The notes beneath the pieces are model-generated. The model was not told the origin of the DNA, did not search any database, and worked only from the letters and a program-made list of their open reading frames with translations. DNA of 64,000 bases. It comes from Epiperipatus broadwayi. Taxonomy: Eukaryota; Onychophora; Udeonychophora; Euonychophora; Peripatidae. Shown piece after piece: positions 1 through 12,470 of the stretch. Numbering within the stretch: the first letter of the stretch is position 1; the number at the start of each line of letters is the position of its first letter. A program made the position numbers and the translations under genes. Where the stretch lies: the NCBI GenBank assembly GCA_028023455.1, contig JAQFVV010012496.1, forward strand, positions 2,108,001 to 2,172,000, in the 5' to 3' direction.

Positions 1-1680
1 TTTATTTTTTACAAAGGGGGGGGGGGTTCTTTTTAATAATATGCCTTTTTTGATAATAACAGTAAGTTAGCTTACAATGTACAGGTAATGTGTTCCAAAA
101 AGTGTAATTTATTTTATAGTAATCAAGCAGAGGCGGCTTTCTTTTTTTTTAAATAATACTACAACAAAAGTACTCTAAAAAGCGGACGTTTTTTGGTCCA
201 GTAATTAATCAGACTCAGCTTTTTTATTTTCCTGCTTTCACCTTTTCTTTTTGTTTATCTTCTTATTACAGTAGTTACCCCCCCCCCCCAAAAAAAAAGG
301 CCACTTGCTTTTTATTTACAATAAAGAATCAAAGACCGGGGTTTTTTTTTTAGGCCGGCCTACTTTCCTCCACCCCCTACCCTTCAACACTGACAATCTG
401 GTTGTAATATTAAAGTTTTAAACAAAAACAAAATGAACAACACCAAAACAAAAAAGGACTTTGGAATTGTTGCCTTACAAATTCATCACAATGACACAAA
501 ACAGATTCATTGAGGAATTAAATTTATTGATGACATATGACTATAATTAATAAGAAAACTTTTTTGGCTAAAAAGTGTATCATTTTTGAACAACATTTGA
601 CTACCTACAACAATTGAAAGAACAAACAAGCCAGAAATGACTTTGGAGACTAATGAGCACACAAACTGCCAATTTTGTGTACTAAGTATCATAGCTTTAT
701 CACATCAACATTGATTGACATGTGGCAGGATGTTCTGAGCCTGCAGAAAGGCAACTGTGTCAGCTTGTGTTTGGGATGTCCAATCATTACGCTACTGCCT
801 TCAGCCATTTTGTTTTTCTCATACGAGTCACAGCCAAAATGGGACTTTTTCGCAAACACCTGCAATCGGGCGGTGGCAGAGCCATTTCTAAATTTATAAC
901 ACTTCCACACTGCATAGGGAAGCATTGCTGATACATTGGCAATTAGTAGGAGGTAATACTACATCAGTTGGGGTCTAGGAAAAACCATTTGGAACAACAA
1001 TTCAACAGTTCTAAGACATTCCAGTATACACAGTCTCAGATTAAATGGTAGTGAAGTGCCATTCCTAATTGTTCGCATAGGTAAGCCACGCAAAGCCGGG
1101 TGGAGCATTTCTGTGCATATGCATAGAAAGTGACGCCATCACATGGCCCAATTAAACGACTATTATGATAGTAGTTGTATTATAACATGGCATAATTAAA
1201 TGGCTTTTACTGATCGGTAATATTGTAGTTTCGGCTGCGTAAACCGTATTACGTGGCTGCTAAACGGCTACTACAATCATAGTGGTTTATTAGCCGCGAA
1301 AGCGGTATTATTCTGTGTTTTTACACAGAAACAGCACCACTAAGCGATGTATAGTGGCTATTTAACAAGAACCCAACAATTTTATATATTTATTACACGG
1401 AACACAGAAAAGCTTTTTTCAGCAAATATTTTATGCCCATCTAAATGTGACTGTTAACTATTTTAAATCTTCAATTTACAGTGCACATATAGCGATAGCT
1501 ATTGGTTTGTTATATAAAATTAATTAGAACCAATAAAAAAAAAATTTACAAATGAAATATACAAAAGAAAAATTTATCAATTAAACTACAAATAACAATT
1601 ATATAAAATGTACAAAAAATGCATCGTATAAATACATAATTTTCCACTCATTTTTAATTGACCCAATTATTAATTAAATT
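1..1680. other. AT-rich DNA, no gene recognised
   Basis: This stretch would be ARID2 intron. It begins with T- and G-runs and has a C9 A8 run near 280. A less AT-rich patch at 675-930 is open in several frames and is discussed under findings. Around 1080-1350 there are short inverted motifs, such as one centred on gcatatgc near 1117, but no coding match. Confidence 0.5.
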
Positions 1681-1682
1681 AA

Positions 1683-1858
1683 TAATAGTTTTAACAAGGC
1701 TGTAAACCTTAGCAATGAGCGTCTGAAAAAATCGTCACTAGGGACCTCTGTAGGTCTTTAAAACACATGCGCATGTGTTTTAAAGACCTACAGAGGTCCC
1801 TAGTGACGATTTTTTCAGACGCTCATTGCTAAGGTTTACAGCCTTGTTAAAACTATTA
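1683..1858. repeat. Perfect 176-bp palindrome
   Basis: Two 88-bp arms meet with no spacer at acatgc/gcatgt (1770/1771). I saw no mismatch reading outward to taatag/ctatta. It lies at the 3' side of a minus-strand PLE fragment at 1900-2340, like other palindromes here that sit next to PLEs. Such a structure would extrude as a cruciform. Confidence 0.95.
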
Positions 1859-1899
1859 CTGAAATAATAGTGAGCGTTTAATAAAATTTATAATTAAAT

Positions 1900-2340
1900 T
1901 AATGTTTTATATATATTTAATTGTTTGTTGTAGTATATTTCTCTTCTATTAGGCTTTCTAATAAAGTTTAACGGTATTTTATATCCATATCTTAAAAAAT
2001 GACTATACAATGCAGATTTATCATCTCTTCTATTTATGTTCTTTTGCTTGTTTGTTTGTTTCCCTTTTGTCGATAGTAAATCATATTGAAATTTCTACAA
2101 TTAATTTTATATACATTTTCTTTTTTATAATTTATATCACTTTTTATTTTATAATTACATATTAATTTGTCTAAATTTTTATTATTCAACCATCCCATAT
2201 TTGTTTTTATCTATTAATTTTTATTTTTTATAAGTCCACTATAAATTTTAGATATGAAAGTTTTATCCAGTTTTCATTAGAATTATTATTATTATTTAGA
2301 ATAGAAATATTATTTGTAATAATCATATGGGAATCACCAA
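1900..2340 (-). mobile_element. Penelope-like element fragment, GIY-YIG end
   Basis: The minus-strand frames give YKINCRNFNMIYYRQKGN, then a run reading INRRDDKSALYSHFLRYGY. The C..F..IYY pattern followed by N-RRDDKSALY is the C-terminal GIY-YIG endonuclease end of a PLE. The same words recur in the element at 49430-50760 (CEFCNIYYDRTG and DDKSALYIHYL). Stops and frameshifts make it a pseudogene. Confidence 0.7.
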
Positions 2341-5300
2341 CACATGCGTTGTATAAATTTATAATGCTGAGGAATACTCTGATCTCTAGACACAAGATAG
2401 TCTCTGAAAAGATAAGAAAGAATTCACCATATCTTTTTTACCTAAATAGATATATTGAAACGGTATTATTTGTCTAACATTCCATTTCACCTACTATATC
2501 CCATAGTAGTATAATATCCTAATTCAAACCCCTCCAAGTTCGCATATATTATCATATATTAACATATTTTGATGTATAATAACGTATATGTGCGTATATT
2601 TATGTATATAGGTATTAATGTCTGTATACGTATTGTTATATAATACATATACTAAATTATAAATTATATATATTAAATTAAAATAGGTTGTGTAAACATT
2701 GTTGTATATGTAGGAGAGCACCTACATATATATGCGAATGAAGCTGCAATGTAATAGATTTTATAAGCATTGCGACACTATTTAAATTATTTTATCTTTA
2801 AGTTATTATAAAATTAAAGTACAAATTTACTTTTATTCGCATATAAATTTCGATTCCAGAGGTGATAAGATTGCATATATAGCAGAATGTTTGCAAAACT
2901 TAAATCTCTTTTAAAAGATCATCTGTTTCTGGGAAAATCTCATGCTACACGGAACTGGGTTAATTTTGTAGAAACCAAGAACAGATTTTTAAAATAAATT
3001 TTAAGACAAAAGAAAGGCAGTCAAGCTGCACTATTTTATGAATCACTCAAGTCTTTTCTAAAGTTAATAAAAAACTATGATAAAACTTAAGATTAAAAAC
3101 TTCAAAACTGTAAACAACTTCATGACTTTTGCAGGGGGGAATCAAAGAGTTAGCATAAAGAAATCCCAAAATCAAGCACTAGGGTTCACTCTCTTAAATT
3201 AATGATTCAGTTGCTGCCAGGGGCCATGCCCAATTTTATAATAAAAACAGTCGGCTAGAAGGCAACAAATTTGCCATCTTCTTTTGGAAGACCGATCTAA
3301 GGAAATGGAGAAGTTCGAGACCAACAACCTGCCAAGAAGACATCGGACAAGCCAGCCCAGTGAACAATACCAATGCCAAACGCCATGAAGGACGCCTCAG
3401 GTAGAAGATCGGTAACATTTCTTCCCGCAAAGCTCTATAAAATTAAATCTTAAATTAAACTAATTTAATAATTTCTAAAGGTAGCTATAATGTTGAACGT
3501 TCATAAATCTATAATCTTAAATGATTTATTAATAGCTAAACTCTGTAATCTAAATAATGTATGATATAAATGTAATTAACTTTAATTTAATAATCATAAT
3601 TGTAACAATCTTGCCTATATTAAATGAATAATTGCAATTTAATAATATTCCTAAACATAACTGTAATCAGTTTCTAATCTGCGTCATGCCTATTCTTTTT
3701 ATATTATTTGATATTGTATTGATTTTATAATATGCCATAATTCAAAGTGGAGATTAGTAATATTAATAAATTTTAGAGATGATTAGAAGCTCTCACGTAA
3801 TAGGTTAATGCTACTCTTTAGCATACACATAAATCTCCATTTTATACCTATTTTACATATATGTATATTTAATTAAGCTACTATGTTTTAGCTTACCATG
3901 ATCAAGGTTTGCATGATAATAAATTATATCTAGTTAATTAATAGCAAGAATGGTACTTTAAAGCATATTATGAATAATTAGTTAAATCCTAAATGTGCTT
4001 TATTCCTCTTTAGTTTATGATATAAACTATTCGGATTTAATCAGCAAACTAGATCACTTTAATTAACCCCCTTTTTAGCATGTTTTATGTATGCTAATCC
4101 ACGAACTGGCATATAGTAGTTTCGCATTAGTTTATTTTAATACTTGACATTTTGAAAAGCGTTACGAATATGTCCTTATAAAGCACATATGTACAATATG
4201 CCTTGCTTGCTATATATATATATATTCTTATTAAAATAGGCTTCGGGTTTAATGCCAAGTCATACAGTCCACAGAAACCCTTATTTAGTTTATGTAATGC
4301 CATAGACTATAAAGCTATGCTGCAAAATACCAGTTCGTCCCTCCATATATTATTCAGTTCAGCATTGATCTGAACACCAGATCTAGTTTATATAAACAAT
4401 CTGCATAGGGAGTACTTTATTGCTCATTGTGTAATAATAAAATTAGTTATATTTTATCATTGTCATTCTTGTAAAATTTAACTCGAAACCTCATAGGAAT
4501 GGCTCAGTATCATTCACGCATGATGATAAACCGTAGATAATAATAATGTCTTGAAATTAAATCATTTAAAATGCATAAAAGATGAGACCTTGTATTTAAC
4601 TCCGCTCATCATTGTAAAAACACCTGCGATTATAAATCCCAATGCACTTCCATTTGTATTAATTAACTTATGATTTAATAATTAAATATCTTAAAATGTA
4701 TAAAATGTTTAGTATGTTAATCGCAACTCATCGTAAATCTTATCTAAATCTATTTTAATTTATTCCTAGTTATTACTATATGCATTATCTAGCCAGCCAT
4801 ATGTGTGTGTGTTTAGTTAATTTAGTATTAATTTAGTCATTATTCCCAATCTCATACTCCCCTTTGCTACTGCCGGCACGCAAACTAAAAGAGCAGAGTA
4901 TAACCTCGTATCAGTCATCTATAGGGTAGTAAATCACGGAGCATTGGGGAAGGAACTGAAGTTGGATCTAATTCAAGGTAGAAACCCCTTATCTAGATCA
5001 GCTTTGGGATAAATTGCCAAACCTCTGGATTTTGTTGCATGAATGTACAAATATGACCATTACAATATAGGCCAATCTTAAGCATTTAGAAATGAGTGTC
5101 AACATTTTAATCAATCAATTTTAATTCCATTCACTATTATATTAATAAATGTTTGCAAAGTAATTACAATTTACTGCACATCAGTATAAGATTAAGGTGG
5201 ATTCAATTCTTATCTTGTCAAAGGCTCTATAATTGTTAGAGATGAGAATATTCCTCAGTGTTATAAATTTATACAGCACATGTCGGATTGATTACCCTAT

Positions 5301-5364
5301 GACCATTACAAATAAAAACATCGCACGAAATAAATAAATAATTAATTATATGTAATACAGGGAA
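2341..5364. other. AT-rich DNA, no gene recognised
   Basis: No ARID2 exon or other gene was found. The patch 3230-3430 is less AT-rich and partly open in several frames; no family was recognised. The rest is AT-rich with short TA repeats, for example near 4210. Confidence 0.4.
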
Positions 5365-5365
5365 T

Positions 5366-5690
5366 GTACCAATAGCTCAAACAAGCTCTTAATTGATAAG
5401 TGAGGTAAGAGGAAATATTTAAAATCTCTATCTAGAACATTCGTATCCACAGACCAATTGGTTTCGAGTTTTTGGCTCACATCACTGAGAAGCTACAATA
5501 TTCAGTGCTGGGTTTTGAGTCGATATTTTAGATCTAGTGTCGGAATATTCTAGCTCCTCACTGAGGTGAACCAAAAACTCGAAACCAATTGGTCTGGGGA
5601 TAGAAATGTTCCAGATAGAGATTTTAAATATTTTCTCTTACCGCACTTATCAATTAAGAGCTTGTTTGAGCTATTGGTATGCTCTCTGCA
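5366..5690. repeat. Fold-back element with degenerate hammerhead-like core
   Basis: Arms of about 135 bp (5366-5500 and 5553-5690) are near-identical inverted copies around a spacer of about 50 bp. Each contains accaattggtttcgag or its complement. On the plus strand, 5561-5594 reads CTGAGGT, a stem-II-like GAACCAAAAACTC, GAA, then ACCAATTGGT and C. The last part is a stem III of ACCA/TGGT followed by GTC. CTGAGGT differs from the required CTGANGA, so this copy is probably inactive. It abuts the 3' end of the PLE at 5740-7790. Confidence 0.85.
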
Positions 5691-5739
5691 TTACATATTT
5701 ATAAATACACGCTCATAAAAGCAATGACTCACTATATAT

Positions 5740-7790
5740 GACTTGCTTTATATTAAATATTATTATTATTTAATTTAGATGGTTTATAATAAAAATACTT
5801 TTTAATATTCTTAGAGTTATATCCATAGTTTTTGTACAATTCAATAAACTGTTCCTTTTGTAAATTAGCTATTTATCTGTATTATGTTTATCATTTTTAT
5901 ATTTACAATTTTTAATAACTGCTATCTTTTGTACCTATGTTTGTTGTGAATCTACAGAAATTATTTTTCTTAATTTAATGACTTTAGTAAAATGTTTTAA
6001 TATAAATTTGTTATCATTATCCATATTAATCTCCACATCTAAATATTTCAACTTCAAATTCTATATATTATTCATAGTTTGATTGTTACCAATTATTAAA
6101 ATATCCTCCACATATCTAAAATAATGTATTCTTTCTTGAATTTATTCTTCTTCTAATTATATTACACCTGGGTCTCGTTTTACGCGATAGGTTCCTCAGA
6201 AAACACGCGCAAACGAAATCGCGCAAAAATAGACGTAACTTACATTGAAAAAGGGGGGATGCGGTCTGTGATTTTTCAAAATTCGCGTAAAAGGAAAGCA
6301 CCAATGTAAAATTACTTTAAAATTCGTGCAAAAAAAAAAAAATAAGGAAATAAAATATGACTAATAAAAAATTTCAAATTTGGAAAAAATTGATACAAGA
6401 CAAACTTTTTTTAACTATAATATTTAATTTTATTCAAAATAATATATTTTTATGCATAATTTACAATACAGTAATTTACATTTTTTTATACACGTTTTAA
6501 TTATTATCGCTATTTGTCGAAAAACACGTTCGTTTGCAAACTGGTAAAAAATCAATTATTCACAAAAGGAAGTACAACTAGCGCCAACTTCACACTCATA
6601 TTGTGTCAATGGTTTTCTGGTGGCAACGTAATTAGTAATTAATCTTTGAGACGATGATTTTATTAATTGTTTATGAAACTAACAACTAAAAATTAAATTC
6701 TTATTTTTGTCTTTAATTTTCAATTCCGTTTAAAAATCAAATTTCACATCACATTAATTTCAAGTCGCCGTAATTTTTAAATTGTTAATTACAATTAAAA
6801 ATCAGATTTTAATTTTTAATTGTCAAATTTAATTGTGCCCACTGCTATTATTCACCTTTTAAAAATAAACTTGTGGACACTAAATGATTAATAATTGATT
6901 ACGTTCTTTTTTAAAAAGCAAAAATAGAATGTGATTTAAAATGCAAAATTAACACGCACAATGTTTGAACAAATTCACATTATAATCTTGTAAAATTTAA
7001 TGTGTGTATACATAAAATGTGGAAATCATGATTTTAATTTCATTATTGCATAAAATCTTACTATTATAAAGCACTGAAAATATTGAAATTACTAAGATGA
7101 AAGTCGAATTCCAATAATATGCTATTACTTTCAATATAACGTAAGTGCGCGAAATTTATTATTTAAAGTAATAGCGCATTATCGGAGTTCAACTTCTGGT
7201 GAAACATGAATCGCGTAACTTCAAAATCGTGTTAAATAAGTCTGCGTAAAAAGAGATAGAGGTGTAATTTCTAATTCATTTAAAAATATTGATATTTTCA
7301 ACCCACTAATTGCACAACCTATTACCCATCCTTTATATATATTTTTAATATTTACTTTTGTATCTAAAATATAAAATTTTACATATCACTATTAAATCTT
7401 GATCTGTAATACATATTATATTAATATTATTTACATATAGATACAGTTTTTATATTAATATTTGTATACTTTTAATTCTTGGAATACTTGGATACATTTT
7501 CTCTATAACCAGTGTAAATGTATTTTGGTTTCTATTCAATTTTATATTATTTAATTTATTTACGATGCCATCTATCTTATATAAAATTCTCCATATACTA
7601 CCATAATTGCTATCCATTTATTTAAATATTTGCAAATCTTCTGTAGTCGCTAAAATTATATAATAATCTCAAAGAATTATCTTTATGAATTTTAACCTTA
7701 GTAAAAATATATAATGAATGTTCATGCTGTATATAAGAATGATTTTTATTTTTTGTATCTTTAATTATTAAAATGATAAAAAAACCAAGT
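5740..7790 (-). pseudogene. Penelope-like reverse transcriptase relic, interrupted by a DNA transposon
   Basis: Read on the minus strand from the right, degenerate frames give FTKVKIHKDNSLRLLYN (RT start), then KDG, VIGCAISGL and ISIFLNELE (motif B and the following helix). After a jump across the insert at 6163-7266 comes IHYFRYVEDILIIGNN (YVDD box with D to E). KYLDVEINMDNDNKFILKHF and QKIAVIKN follow. This is the RT order of PLEs, with several stops. The conserved words match the second element at 49430-50760. The GIY-YIG end is not clear here. Palindromes flank it on both sides (5366-5690, 7790-8225). Confidence 0.8.
6163..7266. mobile_element. Non-autonomous pogo/Tigger-like DNA transposon, copy 1
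   Basis: The element runs from TACACCTGGGTCTCG to its inverted end ending GGTGTA. The terminal inverted repeats carry a TCGTTTTACGCG-type sequence. TA at each edge suggests a TA target. A second copy lies at 19664-20538 with long colinear identity; this copy has about 230 bp more internally. There is no transposase frame. It splits the RT of a PLE, so it is younger than that PLE. The class call rests on resemblance of the ends to Tigger families from memory. Confidence 0.8.
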
Positions 7791-8225
7791 CAGATGTCAC
7801 ATGACCTAGTTTTAATAAAGCTCGTATTTACAAATGTTATATATAGAGTTCGCAAAATAAACTTTTAACAAGCTTTGAGAATATCCTCAACCGAAGACCG
7901 GTTTCTGCATCTAGCGTCGTCAATGAGGTACCAGGATAATTCATTAGATTAAAAATACGAGGACAAGCCCAACACTTTATCTAATGTATAACTATTTGTA
8001 TGGCTATTTGAGTTAGATAGCTGGATTTTTAGACATATGGATGTCTGAAAATTTCAGATTTTCTTCTCAATAGTTATCCATTAGATAAAGTGTTGGGCTT
8101 GTCCTAGTATTTTTGATCTAATAAATATCCTGCCACCTCACTGACGACGCTAGATGCAGAAACTGGTCTGGGTTGAGGATATTCTCAAAGCTTGTTAAGA
8201 GTTTGTTTTGCGAACTCTATATATA
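7790..8225. repeat. Fold-back element with hammerhead-like motifs in both arms
   Basis: Inverted arms of about 200 bp (7800-8010 and 8050-8225). The right arm, plus strand, reads AATATCC (8124-8130), CTGACGA (8141-8147), a linker with GC/GC pairing, GAA (8159-8161), ACTGGT plus C, then GGATATT (8177-8183), which pairs with the first block. The left arm, minus strand, carries the same order, with TTGACGA (7917-7923) and GAAACCGGTC (7896-7905). A second copy of the family lies at 36665-36950. It may be an inverted pair of PLE terminal repeats. Confidence 0.8.
8123..8184 (+). ncRNA. Candidate type I hammerhead ribozyme
   Basis: Core CTGACGA, GAA, stem III AC-TG-GT and cleavage triplet GTC; stem I is AATATCC with GGATATT. 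Stem II is weak (GC/GC with an outer mismatch). Order and conserved bases follow the minimal type I hammerhead; activity is inferred, not known. Confidence 0.5.
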
Positions 8226-8549
8226 TTAATTATTAAAACTTCACATCTTAAAAATTATGTCGAATCAAATTATGCTATCAATATTTTAATTTACAATGTA
8301 ATATGTAAATGTACATATTTATGACAAAGAAGTTCATGTTCATATTTGATTGTCAATTACATTTATACGTACAATTTATTACCAATGTTTAAGATAAATA
8401 ATGCAATGACAAATGTAAAGCAACTTGTTAAATCAATGGTCAAAATAAAAACTAATAGTTATATCTTAGTTGACAATGTACATTCGATAAACCTCATTCC
8501 TAAAATATTGATTTATGCTATGCATACATGAGAGCAATTTAGGACTTAC
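8226..8549. other. Intron sequence 3' of ARID2 large exon
   Basis: AT-rich, following the gtaagt donor. A 61-codon plus-strand frame here shows no family resemblance and is not called. Confidence 0.5.
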
Positions 8550-11214
8550 CTTTTACAGTCTTGCCATTCACACATAAACTCTAATTTTGGTTGAACAGGT
8601 GGTATTACTGGTTGAGGTTCTGCAACAGTTCTTTCCTCTATGTGAGGTTTTTTGGCAGGTTCTGGTAAAGATATTTCACTAATTGGCATACATCGTTTTA
8701 CTACTTGCGACGAATTGGCAGTGGCTATAGATGGCATTATTGTTCTATTAGATTCTGTTAGTAATAGTTCTTGTTTAGAATAAATTAGGGTAGAAGCAAT
8801 TTGTGATGTAGGCGTTAATGGGGGTGAAATGGGTGGCAATGGAGCAGCAAGCTGAGGTTGTCCAATTAGTGGTAATTCTGGACTTTCAATTTTTGGTATA
8901 AACCTAATAATGGTCCCTGGAATTATTTTAGTCCTATTTTCAAATTCAATACTCCTAGGTTTTTCAGTGCCCATGGATAATTGTTTTATACACTGCCTAG
9001 AATCTACTACAATTGGTGCACTGATAACTGAACTATTGACTGTTAAATTAGATTGATGAGGCGTTGATTCCTGAATTGTACATAAAAATGTAGATGAATT
9101 AAAATTATTACTTTTTGTTACAGTTTGCTCCATAGTTTCAATTTTTTCTAAAGATTTTTCTAAAAAAGTTTGTTTTATAATAGTATTATTATTATTACTC
9201 CATTTGCTACTACATGCTTTCACCTGTGAATGTTCTCCATTAGGAATTGGACCATTTCCTATTTGAACACACTTTTTATCTTCAATACAACTATCCGACG
9301 GTTGCTCGGGTTCTTGTTTGGAGCTAACATCTTTGGAATGCGATCGTAAAATTCCAACTGTTTCATTTTTTAATTTTTCCATTAATCTATGTGCTTCACT
9401 TAATGTCACTTCCCCTCCATTTTCAAGATGATTTATAACAACTTTAACATTCCTATCTAATGTAGATATACCTTCTTTAGGTAAGTAACCATTTAGTATA
9501 GGTGATTCTTTAATAATTTTGTCATCTGATAATATTAAGTTCAATTTTTCAACATCTTTTAATTTAACTGACAAATCATTATTGCAAATTTGAGAATCTT
9601 TTGGTCCTTTTTGTATAACTGAAATTTCATTTTGTTTTGCCATTTGAGGTAGATCTGTGGCATTAGAAAATGAATTTAAAAGGCTGGTATTAAAATGATT
9701 TTCTAAACTTAGTGACCTGCTGGAACTACTACAGCTATCTTCATGAGATTCTTGCCGAACAACTACAGAAGCAGTTTCAAAATTATCTCTGCTTTCAGAA
9801 GAGGACATTAAATTGGACCTCTCCTGCAAATGAGAGTCTCTCGAATTTTCTCTTGTTTGGTCAGATGATGTTTCACAATTAACATCTAATAATTCTTCAG
9901 TTCCTGAAGATTTACTATCAGATACTAATTGTTCATTTGATTTTACCCTAGATTCATTCTGCACTCTATCTGTCCAACTGGCCTCAGATTCAGCTTCAGT
10001 ACTTTCACTTTTTGCAGAATTTTCACTAGTATCCATATCCTCGAATCCTTCATCTCGAGCTAAATGATTTTCAATACGTTCAATCCTGGCTTCATGAAAT
10101 TCACTATTATCTACAAGGTCTTTGGCTTGCTCAACCTGAGCACAAACTTCCAATTGCACTTTTCTTGGAGAGCCATTTAACCGGGGAGATCCTAACCGCA
10201 TCTGCTTAGGGACTTTTGTAGGAGAATTGCTAGATGCAATATTTGAAGGTGGAGTTGGAGACGGAGGTTTTACAGTATCTAATTGCATCGCTACAGGCAA
10301 AGGTTTACTTTTGGACAATAAAGATTTTTGCTCTATAGAAAGTTCATCAATCAAATCCTCATTTGTCTGAACATCTTTCTGAGTTTCAGTGGTTTCTAAT
10401 GATTCTTCAGTTTTGAGTTCTGAATGGGGATTTGTTTGAGAAAGAGTGGGAGTGGTTATAGGAGAATGAGAACTAGGAAGAGGTGATGGTGGAAGAGAAT
10501 TTGGAGAATGTGAAGGATAAATTATAGGTTGACTAGGGGATAAAAAATTGGACAAATTACTACAGGTTGGTGATAATTGCGGATGAACTTTTATATTTGG
10601 ATTTTGTAATCTAAACTGTAGTTGCTGTTGTAATTGCTGTTGCCTCTGTATATTTTGACTTACTTTATTAGCTAAAAGACTTTTAATTAAATTACTAGAT
10701 TCTGGCCTCGTTAAACTTGTTTGAGGATTTGATTGTTGCAAAGGACTGCAAGTTGGAGATGGAAGAGGTTTTTGAGATTGCACTCGAGATTTCTTCATTT
10801 TACTGGTGGGTGATTTTGGTGTTTTACGAAGCAATACTTGTTGGAGATTCGGACAATGCTTCGCTTGACCAATATTGGGTGGAAGATGGGCTAATATGTT
10901 AGGCAAACAAACTTTAGGTTCTCCAACTTGTCCATGATCAGAAGATAAAGGCAAAGGAGCACTTAACCTGGCCTGCAGGATAGGGCTATTTGAAAGAGAC
11001 TGATCCATTTTAATTTGGTCTGTATTAGGAGGCCCTGCAAATGTCTGCATAGGAAATGCTTGATATGGTACAGTAGTTTTAATTACATGTTGTTTAGAAG
11101 CAGGAGATGGGATTTCCCTTTTAGCAGAATAATTTGATTTTTTTCCATGTGAAGCAGAAGGCTGGACGTGAGAACCAAGAGCTGGTGACAGCTGCCGAGG
11201 ATATGGTACTTGAC
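8550..11214 (-). CDS. ARID2: ARID2 large exon, disordered S/P/Q-rich region to first zinc-finger cysteines
   Basis: The exon is 2,665 bp, open from the acceptor (tttaag/GTCAAG) to the donor (TGTAAAAG/gtaagt), about 888 residues. The long open frame usually begins at an internal ATG at 11050, but about 55 more residues precede it in frame. Contents in order are: Pro-rich; a KMKKSR basic patch; NLIKSLLANK, which resembles SLIKQLLLPK of human ARID2; a Gln run; SP-rich repeats; an acidic/Ser-rich centre; NGPIPNGE; and finally EFMCEWQDCKR, which matches human NFMCLWQSCKK. Those cysteines open the C-terminal C2H2 finger, whose histidines would be in the next exon beyond position 1. Human ARID2 also has one giant exon covering this region. 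The composition predicts disorder; no other domain was seen. Confidence 0.95.
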
Positions 11215-12149
11215 CTTAAAAATAATAATAATAAAATATTTAATAACAATAATACTAATTCATATATTCAAGACTTATGATTAAAGTCTAACGTTTTTAA
11301 ACAAAATTCAATTTCACATTATTAAAAATAAACCTGCAATAGCTACAACTGATAGGAGATACCGCTATCAATTTTCAAACGCCTTAATTTCATCTTAATT
11401 TTTTTATTTAATAAGTAACCCTCTTAATACTTTTCTAAATATATCTATATTGTGCAAAAATCAAATTAGTTTGAATTTAACTAGTATAGTTTTAAGTTTA
11501 TATCCTGTTCCCCTTCTGTTTTCAGTGTCTCATACCAGTTGTAGTCTAGAGATCTGCAAATTTAAATCTTTTACAAAAAAAAAATTGCTTTTTTTTATCT
11601 TTTAAATCAAACATAAACAAACTTGTTATAACTAATGGCATTATAATAACTAATTATAAAAAAAAACAACAATCAACTGATTATTAAAACCTGCCAAGTG
11701 AATCCAGATAAATAAAAATAATTTTATTTCATTTTCTGGCTATAATTTTTAATTTTTTTATGCAAATGATTGTAGTTGAAATGTCCTCAAAATAGCACTG
11801 TAGCTGTTGAGGACTGAGCATGCGCTTAATACTGACTCATATACATATGGAAAGCAATAAAAAATATATAAACTAACTAAACCAAATATATAAATAAAAA
11901 AACAAAATCTAATTCTTTGTCTATCCAGCTGGAATAGTTACTAATTCACTAATAAAATCTCTAATTAAATGTGTTTCTCTAAATGACCAGCTAAAAATAA
12001 TTTAAAAACAAAAATAATTACTAAAACAGTAAAGGAATAAAACTAAAGAAAATCTGATTACGCAGGCATTCGATTTCCCATAATTAATCTGATTGTCAAT
12101 AATTAATCAACAATCGAATTCCAAAAAACAATAATTAAATAAAACTAAA

Positions 12150-12470
12150 GAGATAAGATCAAAAAAACATTCCCACCGGGGATAGAAAATGAATAAGAAA
12201 TTACTCCAGAAACAAAGGGAAAAAAAAAAGAACATTTTTTTTTTTATCTAGGGGGTTTGGCAGTTTTTGTTGTCTCCCATAGAAAATCAGTCATATTGCA
12301 AGTAGCAAAGGGAGAGGGAGTTTCTTATTTTTGCAGACCCAGGATCTTAAAATTAATTATTGTATGCCAAGGCAAGAAGACTGCAGGAGAATTAGCCGGA
12401 GCGAGAAAATTAACTTTTGGAGATACCCATGAACATTGCGAGTATGCAAGAGACTAACTGGACTGTATTT
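12150..12470. other. Less AT-rich patch, possible retroelement debris
   Basis: A 66-codon plus-strand frame (12257-12457) ends just before a repeat (ataagcaaa...gtttgcac) that recurs at 15341-15383. No protein family was recognised. The patch may be the outer part of the LTR-like relic that follows. Confidence 0.3.

Noticed and set aside
1-8500. Remaining ARID2 3' exons (zinc-finger histidines, stop)
   Set aside because: No minus-strand segment with a WF...H...H pattern in the right phase was found; they probably lie left of the window.
10717-10902. Plus-strand frame inside the ARID2 large exon
   Set aside because: Antisense shadow of the ARID2 coding sequence.
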